Of a stretch of 64,000 bases of DNA, positions 7,134-14,858 are shown in pieces (positions within the stretch are counted from its first letter, which is position 1; each line of letters starts with the position of its first letter). The notes below the pieces were generated by a model. It worked only from the letters and a program-made list of their open reading frames with translations. It did no database searches and was not told the origin of the DNA. This DNA is from CAYLHS01 sp964496205 (lineage in GTDB: Bacteria > Actinomycetota > Acidimicrobiia > Spongiisociales > UBA4744): NCBI GenBank assembly GCA_964496205.1, contig CAZBXV010000002.1, positions 16,905 through 80,904 of the forward strand. Direction: 5' to 3'. A program made the translations under genes and the position numbers.

Positions 7134-8960
7134 TTCACTCACCTGTCCTGTGCCGACGCGTCGCCAGACGCGCAACAGCTCGGCGACACTCCACGCCTGA
7201 GCGATAGCGGCGCGGGGCTCGTGGGGAGGGTCACCCTCAGCGCATTCGGTCACCGTGCCGTGGTTCATCAGATGGGCGATGAGCGGTCCGATCAATCGGC
7301 GAATCGTCGCCGGATCGTTGTACACGCGCAGATGCGCGAAGGCGTAGGGGCCGATCAGCCACGGCCACACCGTGCCTTGGTGGTAAGCGCCGTCCCGCTG
7401 TGCCGGTCCGCCCCCGTACCGGCCTTGGTACCCGGGCTCGAACGGCGCCAGCGTTCGCAGCCCCATCGGTGTCAAGAGCTGCTCGGTGCACGAGTCGACA
7501 ACTGCACGTTGCCATGCCGGATCGAGGGGGCTGTCGGAGAGCGAGGCTGCGAACAATTGGTTGGGTCGGAGAGAAGGATCGTTGCCGTTGGTACCGTCGA
7601 TGACATCGAACAAGTAGCCGGTTTCTGAGTTGTGAAATCGTTGGAATGAACCGGCAACTTCGTCGGCGGCATGTGCGTAGCGATCGGGGTCTGCGCCTAC
7701 CTGTGCAGAGAATCCGGCCATGGTTCGCAGCGCTTGGAACCAGAGTGCGTTGATCTCTACCGGTTTTCCGATGCGAGGCGTGATCTCGCGACCGCCGACA
7801 CGGGCATCCATCCAGGTGAGCTGCGTTCCGGGTTGACCGGCGGCGAGCAGCCCGTCATCGGGATCGACACCGATCCCGTGTCTCGTGCCTCGCTCGTGCC
7901 ATTCGATGATGTTTTCGAGGACGGGGAACAGCTCTCTGACAAGCCCGTTGTCTGGGGCGGCACGGTGAAAGGCGCGGAGGGCTTCGATGTACCAGAGGGT
8001 GGCATCAACAGTGTTGTACTCAGGCGGACCGTCTTCGGGGAAGTGGTTGGGGATCATGCCACGATCAACGAAGCGGGCGAATGTCCGGAGAATCTGTGCT
8101 GCCTCGTCGTGGCGCCCGGTTTCCAGACACAGGCCCGGTAGCGAGATCATCGTGTCACGGCCCCAGTCTGCGAACCAGTGGTAGCCGGCGATGACCGTCG
8201 AACCGGGCTTCCCTTCGGTGGCTCTGGCAACGATGAACTGGTCGGCGGCGAGCACGAGCCTCTTGGCCACCTTGTCCGAGGGCGGCACGGCAGCGAGGAG
8301 CGCGGGTTCTCGGGATCGGCGCCTCGAGAGTGCGTCTTCTAGGTCCGCCACCGGGTCGGTCGTGGCGGCGATGGTGATCGAGTGTCCAGGATCCAGCGTC
8401 AGCGAGAGGTCCGCGGCATGGAAGTCGGTGTCGCTGTCGTCGAGTCCGCGGAACGCCTCCATCGCCAGGGGCTTGGGCGGGTCCCATTCGTTCCGGAGGG
8501 TGGCGTCTGCGTCACTCAGAAGGAAGTACTCGGTTTCACCGCTGATACGAACCCCCCGGAAGAACATGTCGGAGCGAAGGGGCAGGTCGGCGGTGGTCAG
8601 GGTCTCGTGGTGACTTCGGCACGTGACGAACGCTTCGAGATCGAGACGGATCGGCCGTTCTCCGCGCGCGTGCCGGTAATCGATGTATGTCGTGTTCTTG
8701 CCGTGCTCCATCCAGATCGTCTTCTCGATGAGGCCGCCGCCGACTTCCCAGCGCCAGGTCGGAATCGAACCATCGAGATGGAATCTGCCGGCGGGGACAG
8801 GGCGTCCGTCGAGTTTCTCCTCGAAACGGGTAACGAGGACCGTCCGTCCAAGGGGTGGATGAAGGGCCGCGACGAGCAGGCCGTGATAGCGGCGGGTTGG
8901 CGGTCCCGCTGCCGGACCGGACGCATAGCCTCCGATCCCATTGGTGACGAGCCACTCCAC
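7131..8960 (-). CDS. Glycogen debranching enzyme (amylo-alpha-1,6-glucosidase type)
   Basis: 609 residues. The N-terminal domain starts MEWLVTNGIGGYASGPAAG, followed by PTRRYHGLLVAAL, the classic start of archaeal/bacterial GDE N-domains. The C-terminal alpha/alpha barrel carries GYHWFADWGRDTMISLPGL, DATLWYIEALRAFH, and GAYHQGTVWPWLIGPYA. It hydrolyses alpha-1,6 branches in glycogen or related glucans in the cytoplasm. The start is GTG 8960 with a TAGGCT box 7 bases upstream. Its start lies 10 bases from the end of the ferric-reductase-like gene; it has its own promoter box, so co-transcription is uncertain. Confidence 0.93.
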   Translation of the reverse strand: MEWLVTNGIGGYASGPAAGPPTRRYHGLLVAALHPPLGRTVLVTRFEEKLDGRPVPAGRFHLDGSIPTWRWEVGGGLIEKTIWMEHGKNTTYIDYRHARGERPIRLDLEAFVTCRSHHETLTTADLPLRSDMFFRGVRISGETEYFLLSDADATLRNEWDPPKPLAMEAFRGLDDSDTDFHAADLSLTLDPGHSITIAATTDPVADLEDALSRRRSREPALLAAVPPSDKVAKRLVLAADQFIVARATEGKPGSTVIAGYHWFADWGRDTMISLPGLCLETGRHDEAAQILRTFARFVDRGMIPNHFPEDGPPEYNTVDATLWYIEALRAFHRAAPDNGLVRELFPVLENIIEWHERGTRHGIGVDPDDGLLAAGQPGTQLTWMDARVGGREITPRIGKPVEINALWFQALRTMAGFSAQVGADPDRYAHAADEVAGSFQRFHNSETGYLFDVIDGTNGNDPSLRPNQLFAASLSDSPLDPAWQRAVVDSCTEQLLTPMGLRTLAPFEPGYQGRYGGGPAQRDGAYHQGTVWPWLIGPYAFAHLRVYNDPATIRRLIGPLIAHLMNHGTVTECAEGDPPHEPRAAIAQAWSVAELLRVWRRVGTGQVSE

Positions 8961-8967
8961 GAACGGG

Positions 8968-8973
8968 AGCCTA
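8968..8973 (-). promoter_or_regulatory. Putative leaderless -10 box (TAGGCT)
   Basis: Minus-strand TAGGCT, 7 bases before GTG 8960 of the debranching enzyme. It overlaps the last codon of the gene upstream. Confidence 0.5.
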
Positions 8974-9531
8974 GGTCGTGCTGGACACCCTGCGGGTCGG
9001 GGAGTGTGCCGGTTCTCCGTGCGAGGCGATTCGGATCACGGTGAGGGCGATCACCACCAGGGCGGTGCCACCGTAGAGAGCGACGGCGAAGTCGCCGTGG
9101 CTGTCGGTGCCCGCTTGGATTCCGTGAAGAACGGCTGATGTGAACACCCCGTAGGTCAGGTAGTGGATGGCACGCCACGTCTTCTTCCCGATCCTGCGCC
9201 GCATGTAGAACGTCGCCGACGTGAGGACCATGCCGTACATGGCGATGATGCCGAACGAGACTGCCACCGGATGCCAGGTGGTCCGTCCGGGTATCAGGAC
9301 GTCGGCGATGGTGAATGTGACGTACTGGTCCGCCAAGATCGCCACCACATGGAGGACAGTTGCGATGAGGCTCCCGATTGAGAGCGCTTCGTGAGTGAAC
9401 GTGAGTCCTTTCGAGGAGATGCGTCCGGCGACGATCTTCGATGAGAGGAGAAGACCCCAGATCGTTGCCGCCGCCAGGAGTACGAACGCGGCGATTCCCG
9501 CTCCCCGCGCCGAAGCCCATGTCAGGTTCAT
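8971..9531 (-). CDS. Ferric-reductase-like transmembrane protein
   Basis: 186 residues with about five membrane helices and His residues placed in them: FTHEALSIG, ATVLHVVAIL, TTWHPVAV, AIHYLTYG, AVLHGIQAG. This is the pattern of haem b-binding ferric-reductase-like/YedZ-type domains that carry electrons across the membrane. The start ATG overlaps the ApbE stop (ATGA, 9528-9531), so it is the last gene of the ApbE operon. Location beside a flavin transferase suggests a membrane electron-transfer system; electron donor and acceptor are unknown. Confidence 0.85.
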   Translation of the reverse strand: MNLTWASARGAGIAAFVLLAAATIWGLLLSSKIVAGRISSKGLTFTHEALSIGSLIATVLHVVAILADQYVTFTIADVLIPGRTTWHPVAVSFGIIAMYGMVLTSATFYMRRRIGKKTWRAIHYLTYGVFTSAVLHGIQAGTDSHGDFAVALYGGTALVVIALTVIRIASHGEPAHSPTRRVSSTT

Positions 9532-10373
9532 GCGACTGTCACCCCCGCTGTTGCGTAGATCGATCCGTCATTCCACACGCAGAGGGCTGCCCGAATCCAC
9601 TCTTGTTGGTCTGCCCAAGCCAGACCTTCGCTGCCGAGAAGGAGGACCGTCTTTGCGCCCGCCTCGGCGAGGACTGCCCTGTCGGCGATCACCGACGCGG
9701 AGAGGATCGGTGTCGTTGCAGGCGTGCCGGTTCTGGGGTCGATGATGTGATGAACACGCCTGCCGGCCACCGTCCAGGAACGCTTTGCTACTGAGCTGGT
9801 GGCGAGTGCGCCTACACCAACGTGGAGCGATGCGGCGATGCCACCTGACGGGTCATCGATGTCGACCACGGTGGCTTCTCGAACCGAGCGGAGATCTCCG
9901 CCTGCGTTGACGATCGGGGCAAGGTCCAACTGGACGGCGAGATCCGCGGTCCATCCTTTGGCGATGCCTCCGAGATCGAACTCCAGCCCCGGCGTCCGGT
10001 GCAGCGTGCAGCCTTCGAGCCACCACTCTGAGTCGTCTACAGGCAGGATCGGCGCCTGATCCAAATCGACGACATCCTCGAATGTCCGGTCGTAGCCCCA
10101 GGCTTTCATGAGGCCGCCGATAGCAGGATCGATGAGACCATGGGTGAGCGCTCTGATATTGCTCGCTTCATCGAACACGTCGGTGAGGAGCGGCGAGAGC
10201 GTCACTGCTTCGTCCTGCGAGCGGTTCACCTCTGCCAGCTCGCTGTCGTCGAGGAAGCGGCTGCACACCTGTTCCACATGGTCGAACAGGTCTCGGACAC
10301 TCGTGAACGATGGGGCGTGTTCGGCTGTGACCGTCACCGTGGTGCCCATGGCGTGGAAGCTGTCCGAGTGCAT
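9528..10373 (-). CDS. apbE: FAD:protein FMN transferase (ApbE)
   Basis: ApbE covalently attaches FMN to Thr or Ser of exported target proteins, using FAD and Mg2+. 281 residues: the start HSDSFHAMGTTVTVTAEHA, the DPAIGGLMKAWGYD block, the family signature FDLGGIAKGWTADLA, then VNAGGDLRS and HHIIDPRTGTPA. All core motifs are present. ATG 10373 has GGGAGG upstream and overlaps the TGA of the preceding gene once the assembly gap is closed. Neighbours are three small exported proteins and a ferric-reductase-like protein. None of the neighbours has a recognisable FMN-binding domain, so its substrate is open. Confidence 0.95.
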   Translation of the reverse strand: MHSDSFHAMGTTVTVTAEHAPSFTSVRDLFDHVEQVCSRFLDDSELAEVNRSQDEAVTLSPLLTDVFDEASNIRALTHGLIDPAIGGLMKAWGYDRTFEDVVDLDQAPILPVDDSEWWLEGCTLHRTPGLEFDLGGIAKGWTADLAVQLDLAPIVNAGGDLRSVREATVVDIDDPSGGIAASLHVGVGALATSSVAKRSWTVAGRRVHHIIDPRTGTPATTPILSASVIADRAVLAEAGAKTVLLLGSEGLAWADQQEWIRAALCVWNDGSIYATAGVTVA

Positions 10374-10821
10374 CAGGAGCCTCCCGAGCGTTGCCTGGTT
10401 GGTGTCTGCACGACGNNNNNNNNNNNNNNNNNNNNNNNNNNNNNNNNNNNNNNNNNNNNNNNNNNNNNNNNNNNNNNNNNNNNNNNNNNNNNNNNNNNNN
10501 NNNNNNNNNNNNNNNGGTTGGTGTCTGCACGACGCGACGAACGACTGTCTGCTGTGGTTGTGTTTGGACGGCCTGCACTCCTCGCGCCGAATTCGTGGAT
10601 CCGGCTCTGATGACCACGAGACCATTCTGCGGCAGGGCGGGTGCCGTCGTTTGCGTAGTCGTCTCGGTGACCGACGCAGATGCATCGGGCGCAGCCGTCT
10701 GAGTTGTTGTCGTTGCTGCCGTCACTCGACCGGCGATGGCCGCGGTCATCCACGCGACGGCAGCGACGGTCCACGCGACGATCTTCGCTCCGCGAAGTGG
10801 CAGAAATCGTTTGCGAATCAT
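10373..10821 (-). CDS. Small single-pass membrane or secreted protein, split by an assembly gap
   Basis: The minus-strand frame starts MIRKRFLPLRGAKIVAWTVA with one hydrophobic helix, then a Thr-rich stretch and LPQNGLVVIRAGST. It runs into the N block after VVRRVVQTPT. The far side resumes in VVQTPTRQRSGGS and stops at TGA overlapping the ApbE ATG. The 19 bases at each gap edge are identical. If the contig ends are simply overlapped, the protein is 109 residues. ATG 10821 overlaps the stop of the gene upstream by 4 bases. Function unknown; it lies in the ApbE operon and would face the outside. Confidence 0.75.
10397..10415. repeat. Contig-end repeat, left copy
   Basis: The 19 bases ggttggtgtctgcacgacg end directly at the N block and recur as 10516-10534 on its other side. 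This looks like an unmerged contig overlap, not a biological repeat. Confidence 0.9.
10416..10515. other. Assembly gap (100 N)
   Basis: Exactly 100 N, a placeholder length. Both edges carry the same 19 bases, and merging them restores an intact reading frame, so little or no sequence may be missing. Confidence 0.98.
10516..10534. repeat. Contig-end repeat, right copy
   Basis: Second copy of ggttggtgtctgcacgacg, beginning directly after the N block (see 10397-10415). Confidence 0.9.
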
Positions 10822-11138
10822 CCTTGCCCCAGTTGCACTTGAAGAACGACGCCGCGGGCTTCCAAGACGTTCACGATCGAGGCCGGCAGCATCTGCTGGG
10901 CTTGATCAGTGGGCAGGAACCACGCCGATCCTTGCGCGGCGAGTGTGCGTAGCACCGCAGGGCTGATGCTCTCCTCGGTGAGGGTGGTTGTGGCTGCGGG
11001 CTGGGCGACTGACCCTGCCGCAGCCACAACCGTGCCGGCCGATTGGGTCGAGGAAGCTGCCGGCAGATGTGTGAGGAGTGTGAGGAAGCCTGCGATGGCG
11101 ATGGCCACTGCGATCACGATCGCTGCGACATCAGTCAT
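10818..11138 (-). CDS. Small membrane-anchored protein of the ApbE operon
   Basis: About 106 residues from MTDVAAIVIAVAIAIAGF: one N-terminal membrane helix, a low-complexity Ala/Thr linker, then a short domain with SPAVLRTLAAQGSAWFLPTD and SIVNVLEARGVVLQVQLGQG. I do not recognise the domain. ATG 11138 has GGAG 7 bases upstream and overlaps the previous stop by 8 bases; an ATG at 11162 (MSTKAEKT) also has a GAGG site and cannot be excluded. Its end overlaps the next gene by 4 bases. Probably exported with the C-terminal domain outside. Confidence 0.75.
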   Translation of the reverse strand: MTDVAAIVIAVAIAIAGFLTLLTHLPAASSTQSAGTVVAAAGSVAQPAATTTLTEESISPAVLRTLAAQGSAWFLPTDQAQQMLPASIVNVLEARGVVLQVQLGQG

Positions 11139-11565
11139 CGTTTTCTCCGCTTTCGTGCTCATGCTGTTCCTCGCCTTCGGTTTGGGTCGATGAGGCAGAC
11201 TGAGTTGAGGGGGGAGCCGCCGCCTCGATGACGGTTTGCTCGACGATCACCGGTGCGGTCTGCTGCTCGGGAGTTCCCGGAAGCGTGTACCCGTTTGCCT
11301 CACAGATGGGTCGAAGCGCGTTGAGTGCCGCCTGTTCGATGACGGTGATTCGACCCGCAGACTCCTTGGCTGCCAGCGCCGGACCGTCGCTCGTGCACGC
11401 GGTGACCAGATCCTGATCGATCGTGGGAGCCACCGTCGTTTCGGGGGCAGCGGCAACCGTTGTCGACGTTGTCGTAGGGGCTGCCGTGCTTGGCGAGACG
11501 AGAAACCCCGCCGCAGGCACACCGACGGCCGCAGCCAGGATCATCGTCACCAGTTTCGCTCTCAT
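11131..11565 (-). CDS. Secreted protein of unknown function, first gene of the ApbE operon
   Basis: 144 residues with a clear signal peptide (MRAKLVTMILAAAVGVPAAG), a Thr/Ala-rich linker and a small domain containing two Cys (LVTACTSDGP and LRPICEANGY), followed by an acidic, His/Glu-rich tail ending ESGENDD. The two Cys could form a disulfide outside the cell. No FMN-binding motif was found. ATG 11565 has GGAGG 5 bases upstream. It heads a run of five overlapping genes ending with the ferric-reductase-like protein. Upstream, 11566-11750 is a divergent promoter region shared with the metallophosphoesterase. Confidence 0.8.
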   Translation of the reverse strand: MRAKLVTMILAAAVGVPAAGFLVSPSTAAPTTTSTTVAAAPETTVAPTIDQDLVTACTSDGPALAAKESAGRITVIEQAALNALRPICEANGYTLPGTPEQQTAPVIVEQTVIEAAAPPSTQSASSTQTEGEEQHEHESGENDD

Positions 11566-11750
11566 GGAACCTCCAATCACAGGAGAGGATGCACGAAGCA
11601 GCGATAAGCGAGCACTAAGCGGCCGTAAGGGTTGGTCGAAGTCTGGATCCCACATCGACCACGTTTGCCCAGGTCAAAAGGGACGGAACGCTCGGTTGCA
11701 CGCCACGATGAGGGGCAGGGGACGTTCACATAGCCCGGGATCTGGCGACA

Positions 11751-12761
11751 ATGCGGCCCGTGAGACGAGCGGTCGCGATGATTGGTTTGCTTCTGGCCGG
11801 ATGCGCCGGCCAGACGGCGGCACCCGCGTCCGTGTCCACGACACCCGTGACTGTGACGACGACTGCGACGACAACCGCGCCGCAGGCCATCACGACCACC
11901 ATCCCGTCTGCCATCCCCACATCGGCTCCGACGACAACGACCCCACCACCGCTACCGACATCGTCACCGCCGGTCGGCCAGCTTCTCGTCATCGGCGACT
12001 TCGGAAGCGGGGGATCTGCCGAGTATGCGATCGCCGACGCGATGCACTCATGGGCCGAAAGCCATGATGTTGCGGCGATCCTCACGACTGGTGACAACCT
12101 CTATATCAACAGCGTCGACAAGGCGTGGTCGACCCCGTTCGGATGGGCCGCGGAGATGAGGATCCCCGTGTGGACAACGTGGGGCAACCACGACAATCAG
12201 CGCCCGAACGCCGAAGACGCGGCATTCGACAGCCCGCCACGTTGGTCTGAACACCTCTGGGGCGACGTCAGAGTGCTGAGTCTCGACTCGACGTCGATCT
12301 CGTCGGCCGACCAGCAGAGCTGGATCGAGAGTGCCCTCTCGGGAATCCTCGGGCCGATGATCGTCGCCGAGCACCACCCGCCGTACAGCTGTTCGTTCCA
12401 CGGTGATAGCCGGACGGTCCAGAAGGATTGGGTGCCGATCTTCCAGCAGGCAGGTGTCGAACTGGTCCTCTCCGGACACGAGCACAACTACCAACGGTTT
12501 GAAGTTGGAGGAGTCGAGTACATCGTGACGGGAGGCGGTGGAGCAGGCTTGTACCCGCTGACCGGCTGCTCGTTTAGCCACCCCGAGAGGATCGCCGGGG
12601 AATCGGTGCACCACTTTCTGGCCATTTCCCAGGACTCCGGTGGTCTGCGCGTGCAAGTGATCTCATCCGATGGCAGCATGCTTGATACATTCGACGTGAA
12701 ACAGGTGATCGGTGGACTTCCTGCTGTCGGACATCGGGGAACTGACTACGAACAACGGTGA
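11751..12761 (+). CDS. Metallophosphoesterase lipoprotein
   Basis: 336 residues. Signal sequence with lipobox LLLAGC (Cys about 18), then a Thr/Pro-rich linker to residue 75, then a calcineurin-like phosphoesterase domain. Metal ligands are visible in order: LLVIGDFG, TTGDNLY, WGNHDNQ, AEHHPPYS and SGHEHNYQR. It is like purple-acid-phosphatase-type or tartrate-resistant phosphatases and would act outside the membrane on phosphate esters. Its 3' end overlaps the start of hutI by 50 bases. ATG 11751 begins the signal peptide cleanly. Confidence 0.9.
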   Translation: MRPVRRAVAMIGLLLAGCAGQTAAPASVSTTPVTVTTTATTTAPQAITTTIPSAIPTSAPTTTTPPPLPTSSPPVGQLLVIGDFGSGGSAEYAIADAMHSWAESHDVAAILTTGDNLYINSVDKAWSTPFGWAAEMRIPVWTTWGNHDNQRPNAEDAAFDSPPRWSEHLWGDVRVLSLDSTSISSADQQSWIESALSGILGPMIVAEHHPPYSCSFHGDSRTVQKDWVPIFQQAGVELVLSGHEHNYQRFEVGGVEYIVTGGGGAGLYPLTGCSFSHPERIAGESVHHFLAISQDSGGLRVQVISSDGSMLDTFDVKQVIGGLPAVGHRGTDYEQR

Positions 12762-13920
12762 GGCACGTCACGATGCGGCTGTGGCCGTATCGGACGGAAC
12801 GATTGTCTGGGTCGGCGACAGCGACTCGACACCTTCTGCTTTCAGGGCTTTTCCCCGGCTGGGCGCCGGGGGGAGAGCCGTCCTGCCGGGTTTCGTCGAC
12901 GCACACACTCACTGCGTGTTCGCGGGCGAGCGTTCGGCCGAGTTCGCCTCGAGAATGCATGGCGAGCGCTACGAAGACATCCTCGCGGCCGGCGGGGGAA
13001 TCCGGTCGACGGTGCGGGCAACGAGAGCGGCTACTGCGGAGGAGCTCACGGAACTTGCACGCATCAGACTCGACCGGATGCTTGGGCACGGAGCTACCAC
13101 GGTCGAGATCAAGTCCGGCTACGGGCTCGAGCTCAACTCGGAACGAAAGATGCTCCAAGTGATCGCCGAGTTGGCGTTGACGCATCCTGTCGATGTGGTG
13201 CCGACGTTTCTGGGTGCGCACGTCGTTCCCAGCGAGTACCGGGAGGATCGAGCCGAGTACGTGCGGGTGGTCATTGATGAGATGCTGCCGGCGTGTGCGC
13301 CGCTGGCCCGGTACTGCGACGTGTTCTGCGACGAGGGAGCGTTCACCGTCGAAGAGGCGAGGACGATTCTGTCCGCGGGGCTCCGTGCAGGGCTCAGACC
13401 TCGGATGCACGTCGAGCAGCTCGTTGCCACCGGTGGGGCAGAGTTGGCCGGAGAAGTGGGGGCTGCTTCGGCCGATCATCTCGATCATGTGACACCGTCC
13501 GGTGTTGAGGCACTCCGATCCGCGGGGACGGTCGCGGTGCTCCTCCCCGCCGTGTCGCTATCGATGCGGACGCCCCAGCCTCCTGCTCGAACGCTGCTGG
13601 ACGCGGGTGTTCCTGTTGCGATTGCGACCGACTGCAACCCGGGCACGTCCTACGTCGAGAGCATGCCGTTGGTAATTGCCCTGGCGGTGATCGAGATGGG
13701 GCTCACGCCGGAGGAGGCGGTGTGGGCAGCGACCCGAGGTGGAGCACTCGCACTGGAGGAGAGGCGCAAAGGTCTCGTTGTCGAGGGGGCGGCCGCCGAC
13801 CTGATTGTGTTGGATGCGCCGAGCGCTGTGCACCTTGCGTATCGGCCGGGTGCGAATCTGGTGGGGTCGGTCATCAAGGACGGCGGGTTCCTTGTCGACG
13901 CCCTCGGTCTGGCTCCGTAG
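12712..13920 (+). CDS. hutI: Imidazolonepropionase
   Basis: Hydrolyses 4-imidazolone-5-propionate to N-formimino-L-glutamate, the third step of histidine degradation. 402 residues of the amidohydrolase superfamily: metal site DAHTHCVF, then RSTVRATRAAT, TTVEIKSGYGL, FLGAHVVP, MHVEQL and DCNPGTS. The start is GTG 12712 giving MDFLLSDIGELTT, the usual beginning of HutI; AGGTGA lies just upstream. It lies inside the 3' end of the phosphoesterase gene (50-base overlap). The HutF/HutG step that should follow is not in this window. Confidence 0.95.
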   Translation: MDFLLSDIGELTTNNGEARHDAAVAVSDGTIVWVGDSDSTPSAFRAFPRLGAGGRAVLPGFVDAHTHCVFAGERSAEFASRMHGERYEDILAAGGGIRSTVRATRAATAEELTELARIRLDRMLGHGATTVEIKSGYGLELNSERKMLQVIAELALTHPVDVVPTFLGAHVVPSEYREDRAEYVRVVIDEMLPACAPLARYCDVFCDEGAFTVEEARTILSAGLRAGLRPRMHVEQLVATGGAELAGEVGAASADHLDHVTPSGVEALRSAGTVAVLLPAVSLSMRTPQPPARTLLDAGVPVAIATDCNPGTSYVESMPLVIALAVIEMGLTPEEAVWAATRGGALALEERRKGLVVEGAAADLIVLDAPSAVHLAYRPGANLVGSVIKDGGFLVDALGLAP

Positions 13921-13935
13921 GCGGGGCCTTCGCGC

Positions 13936-14769
13936 CTATCCGGTGGCGATCAGCGCTATGCCGATCAGTGCGAGCACGATGCCGACGATGCGAGTGAAAG
14001 TCATCTGTTCCTTCAGCACGACTCTGGCGAGGATGATCGTCGAAGCCGGGTAGAGGGACGTGATGACCGATGCGAGCGAAAGCAGGCCGGCGCGCACAGC
14101 GAAGAGGTACAGACCGTTGGCTGCGATGTCGAGGATGCCGGCCCAGACGATCGTGGCGTTGAGATCGCGAAGAGGTCTGACCGGCTGTCGGAATGCAGCC
14201 GCAATCAGCAGAACGAAGGGGATCGACGCGGTGCGAGCGCCAACGAGCGGCCAGATACTGGAGGCAGGATCCGAACGGGAGATGAGGACGAAGAACGCGC
14301 CGAATCCGATCCCGGCGATGAACCCGTCGAGGGCACCCGTCGATCGTGCTTCGCCGACACCGGTGGTGCGTTCTCTGGTGATGAGGGCGATGGCAGGGAT
14401 GGCAACAACGACTCCGATGCTGGCAAGCGTTGATGGACGTTCGCCGAGGATGAGGCCGAAGGCGAGCGGGACGAGTGCGGTCATGACCGCCGAGAGGGGA
14501 GCGACGACTGCCATTCGCCCGGTCGACAGGCCTCGGTAGAAGAAGATCAGGCCGATGACACCGATGAGGCCTGCCGCGGCACCCCATGCGAAGTCGGAAA
14601 GCCGATAGCGATCTGGACCCAGGACGAGGAGTAGCGAGAGAAGCAGTCCCGCCCCGGCGATCTGGGAGATTGCAACGACGGCGATCGGGCGGTGCTTTCG
14701 CGAGGCGACCCCCCCGAGGAAGTCGGCGGCGCCGTAGGTGATCGCGGAGAGAACGGCGAGAGCAACCAT
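13936..14769 (-). CDS. EamA/DMT-family transporter
   Basis: 277 residues, about ten membrane helices in two EamA halves; the N-terminal half has the TYGAADFLGGVASRK start, and the C-terminal half ends LKEQMTFTRIVGIVLALIGI. Drug/metabolite exporters of this type move small metabolites, but the substrate cannot be read from sequence. It converges on hutI with 15 bases between stops. ATG 14769 has TACGCT 6 bases upstream, so the transcript is probably leaderless. Confidence 0.9.
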   Translation of the reverse strand: MVALAVLSAITYGAADFLGGVASRKHRPIAVVAISQIAGAGLLLSLLLVLGPDRYRLSDFAWGAAAGLIGVIGLIFFYRGLSTGRMAVVAPLSAVMTALVPLAFGLILGERPSTLASIGVVVAIPAIALITRERTTGVGEARSTGALDGFIAGIGFGAFFVLISRSDPASSIWPLVGARTASIPFVLLIAAAFRQPVRPLRDLNATIVWAGILDIAANGLYLFAVRAGLLSLASVITSLYPASTIILARVVLKEQMTFTRIVGIVLALIGIALIATG

Positions 14770-14775
14770 CGGAGA

Positions 14776-14781
14776 AGCGTA
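14776..14781 (-). promoter_or_regulatory. Putative leaderless -10 box (TACGCT)
   Basis: Minus-strand TACGCT, 6 bases before ATG 14769 of the DMT transporter. Confidence 0.5.
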
Positions 14782-14858
14782 TCGCCGAGGAGCCGTCGGC
14801 GAAACCGGGGCCTCGGGTTCGAGCAGCGCGATGCAGCCTTCTCCAGGGCTAGGTTCGC

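Noticed and set aside
10397..10534. Biological direct repeat or attachment site flanking the gap
   Set aside because: The 19-mers lie exactly at the contig ends and merging them restores a frame, so an unmerged assembly overlap explains them.
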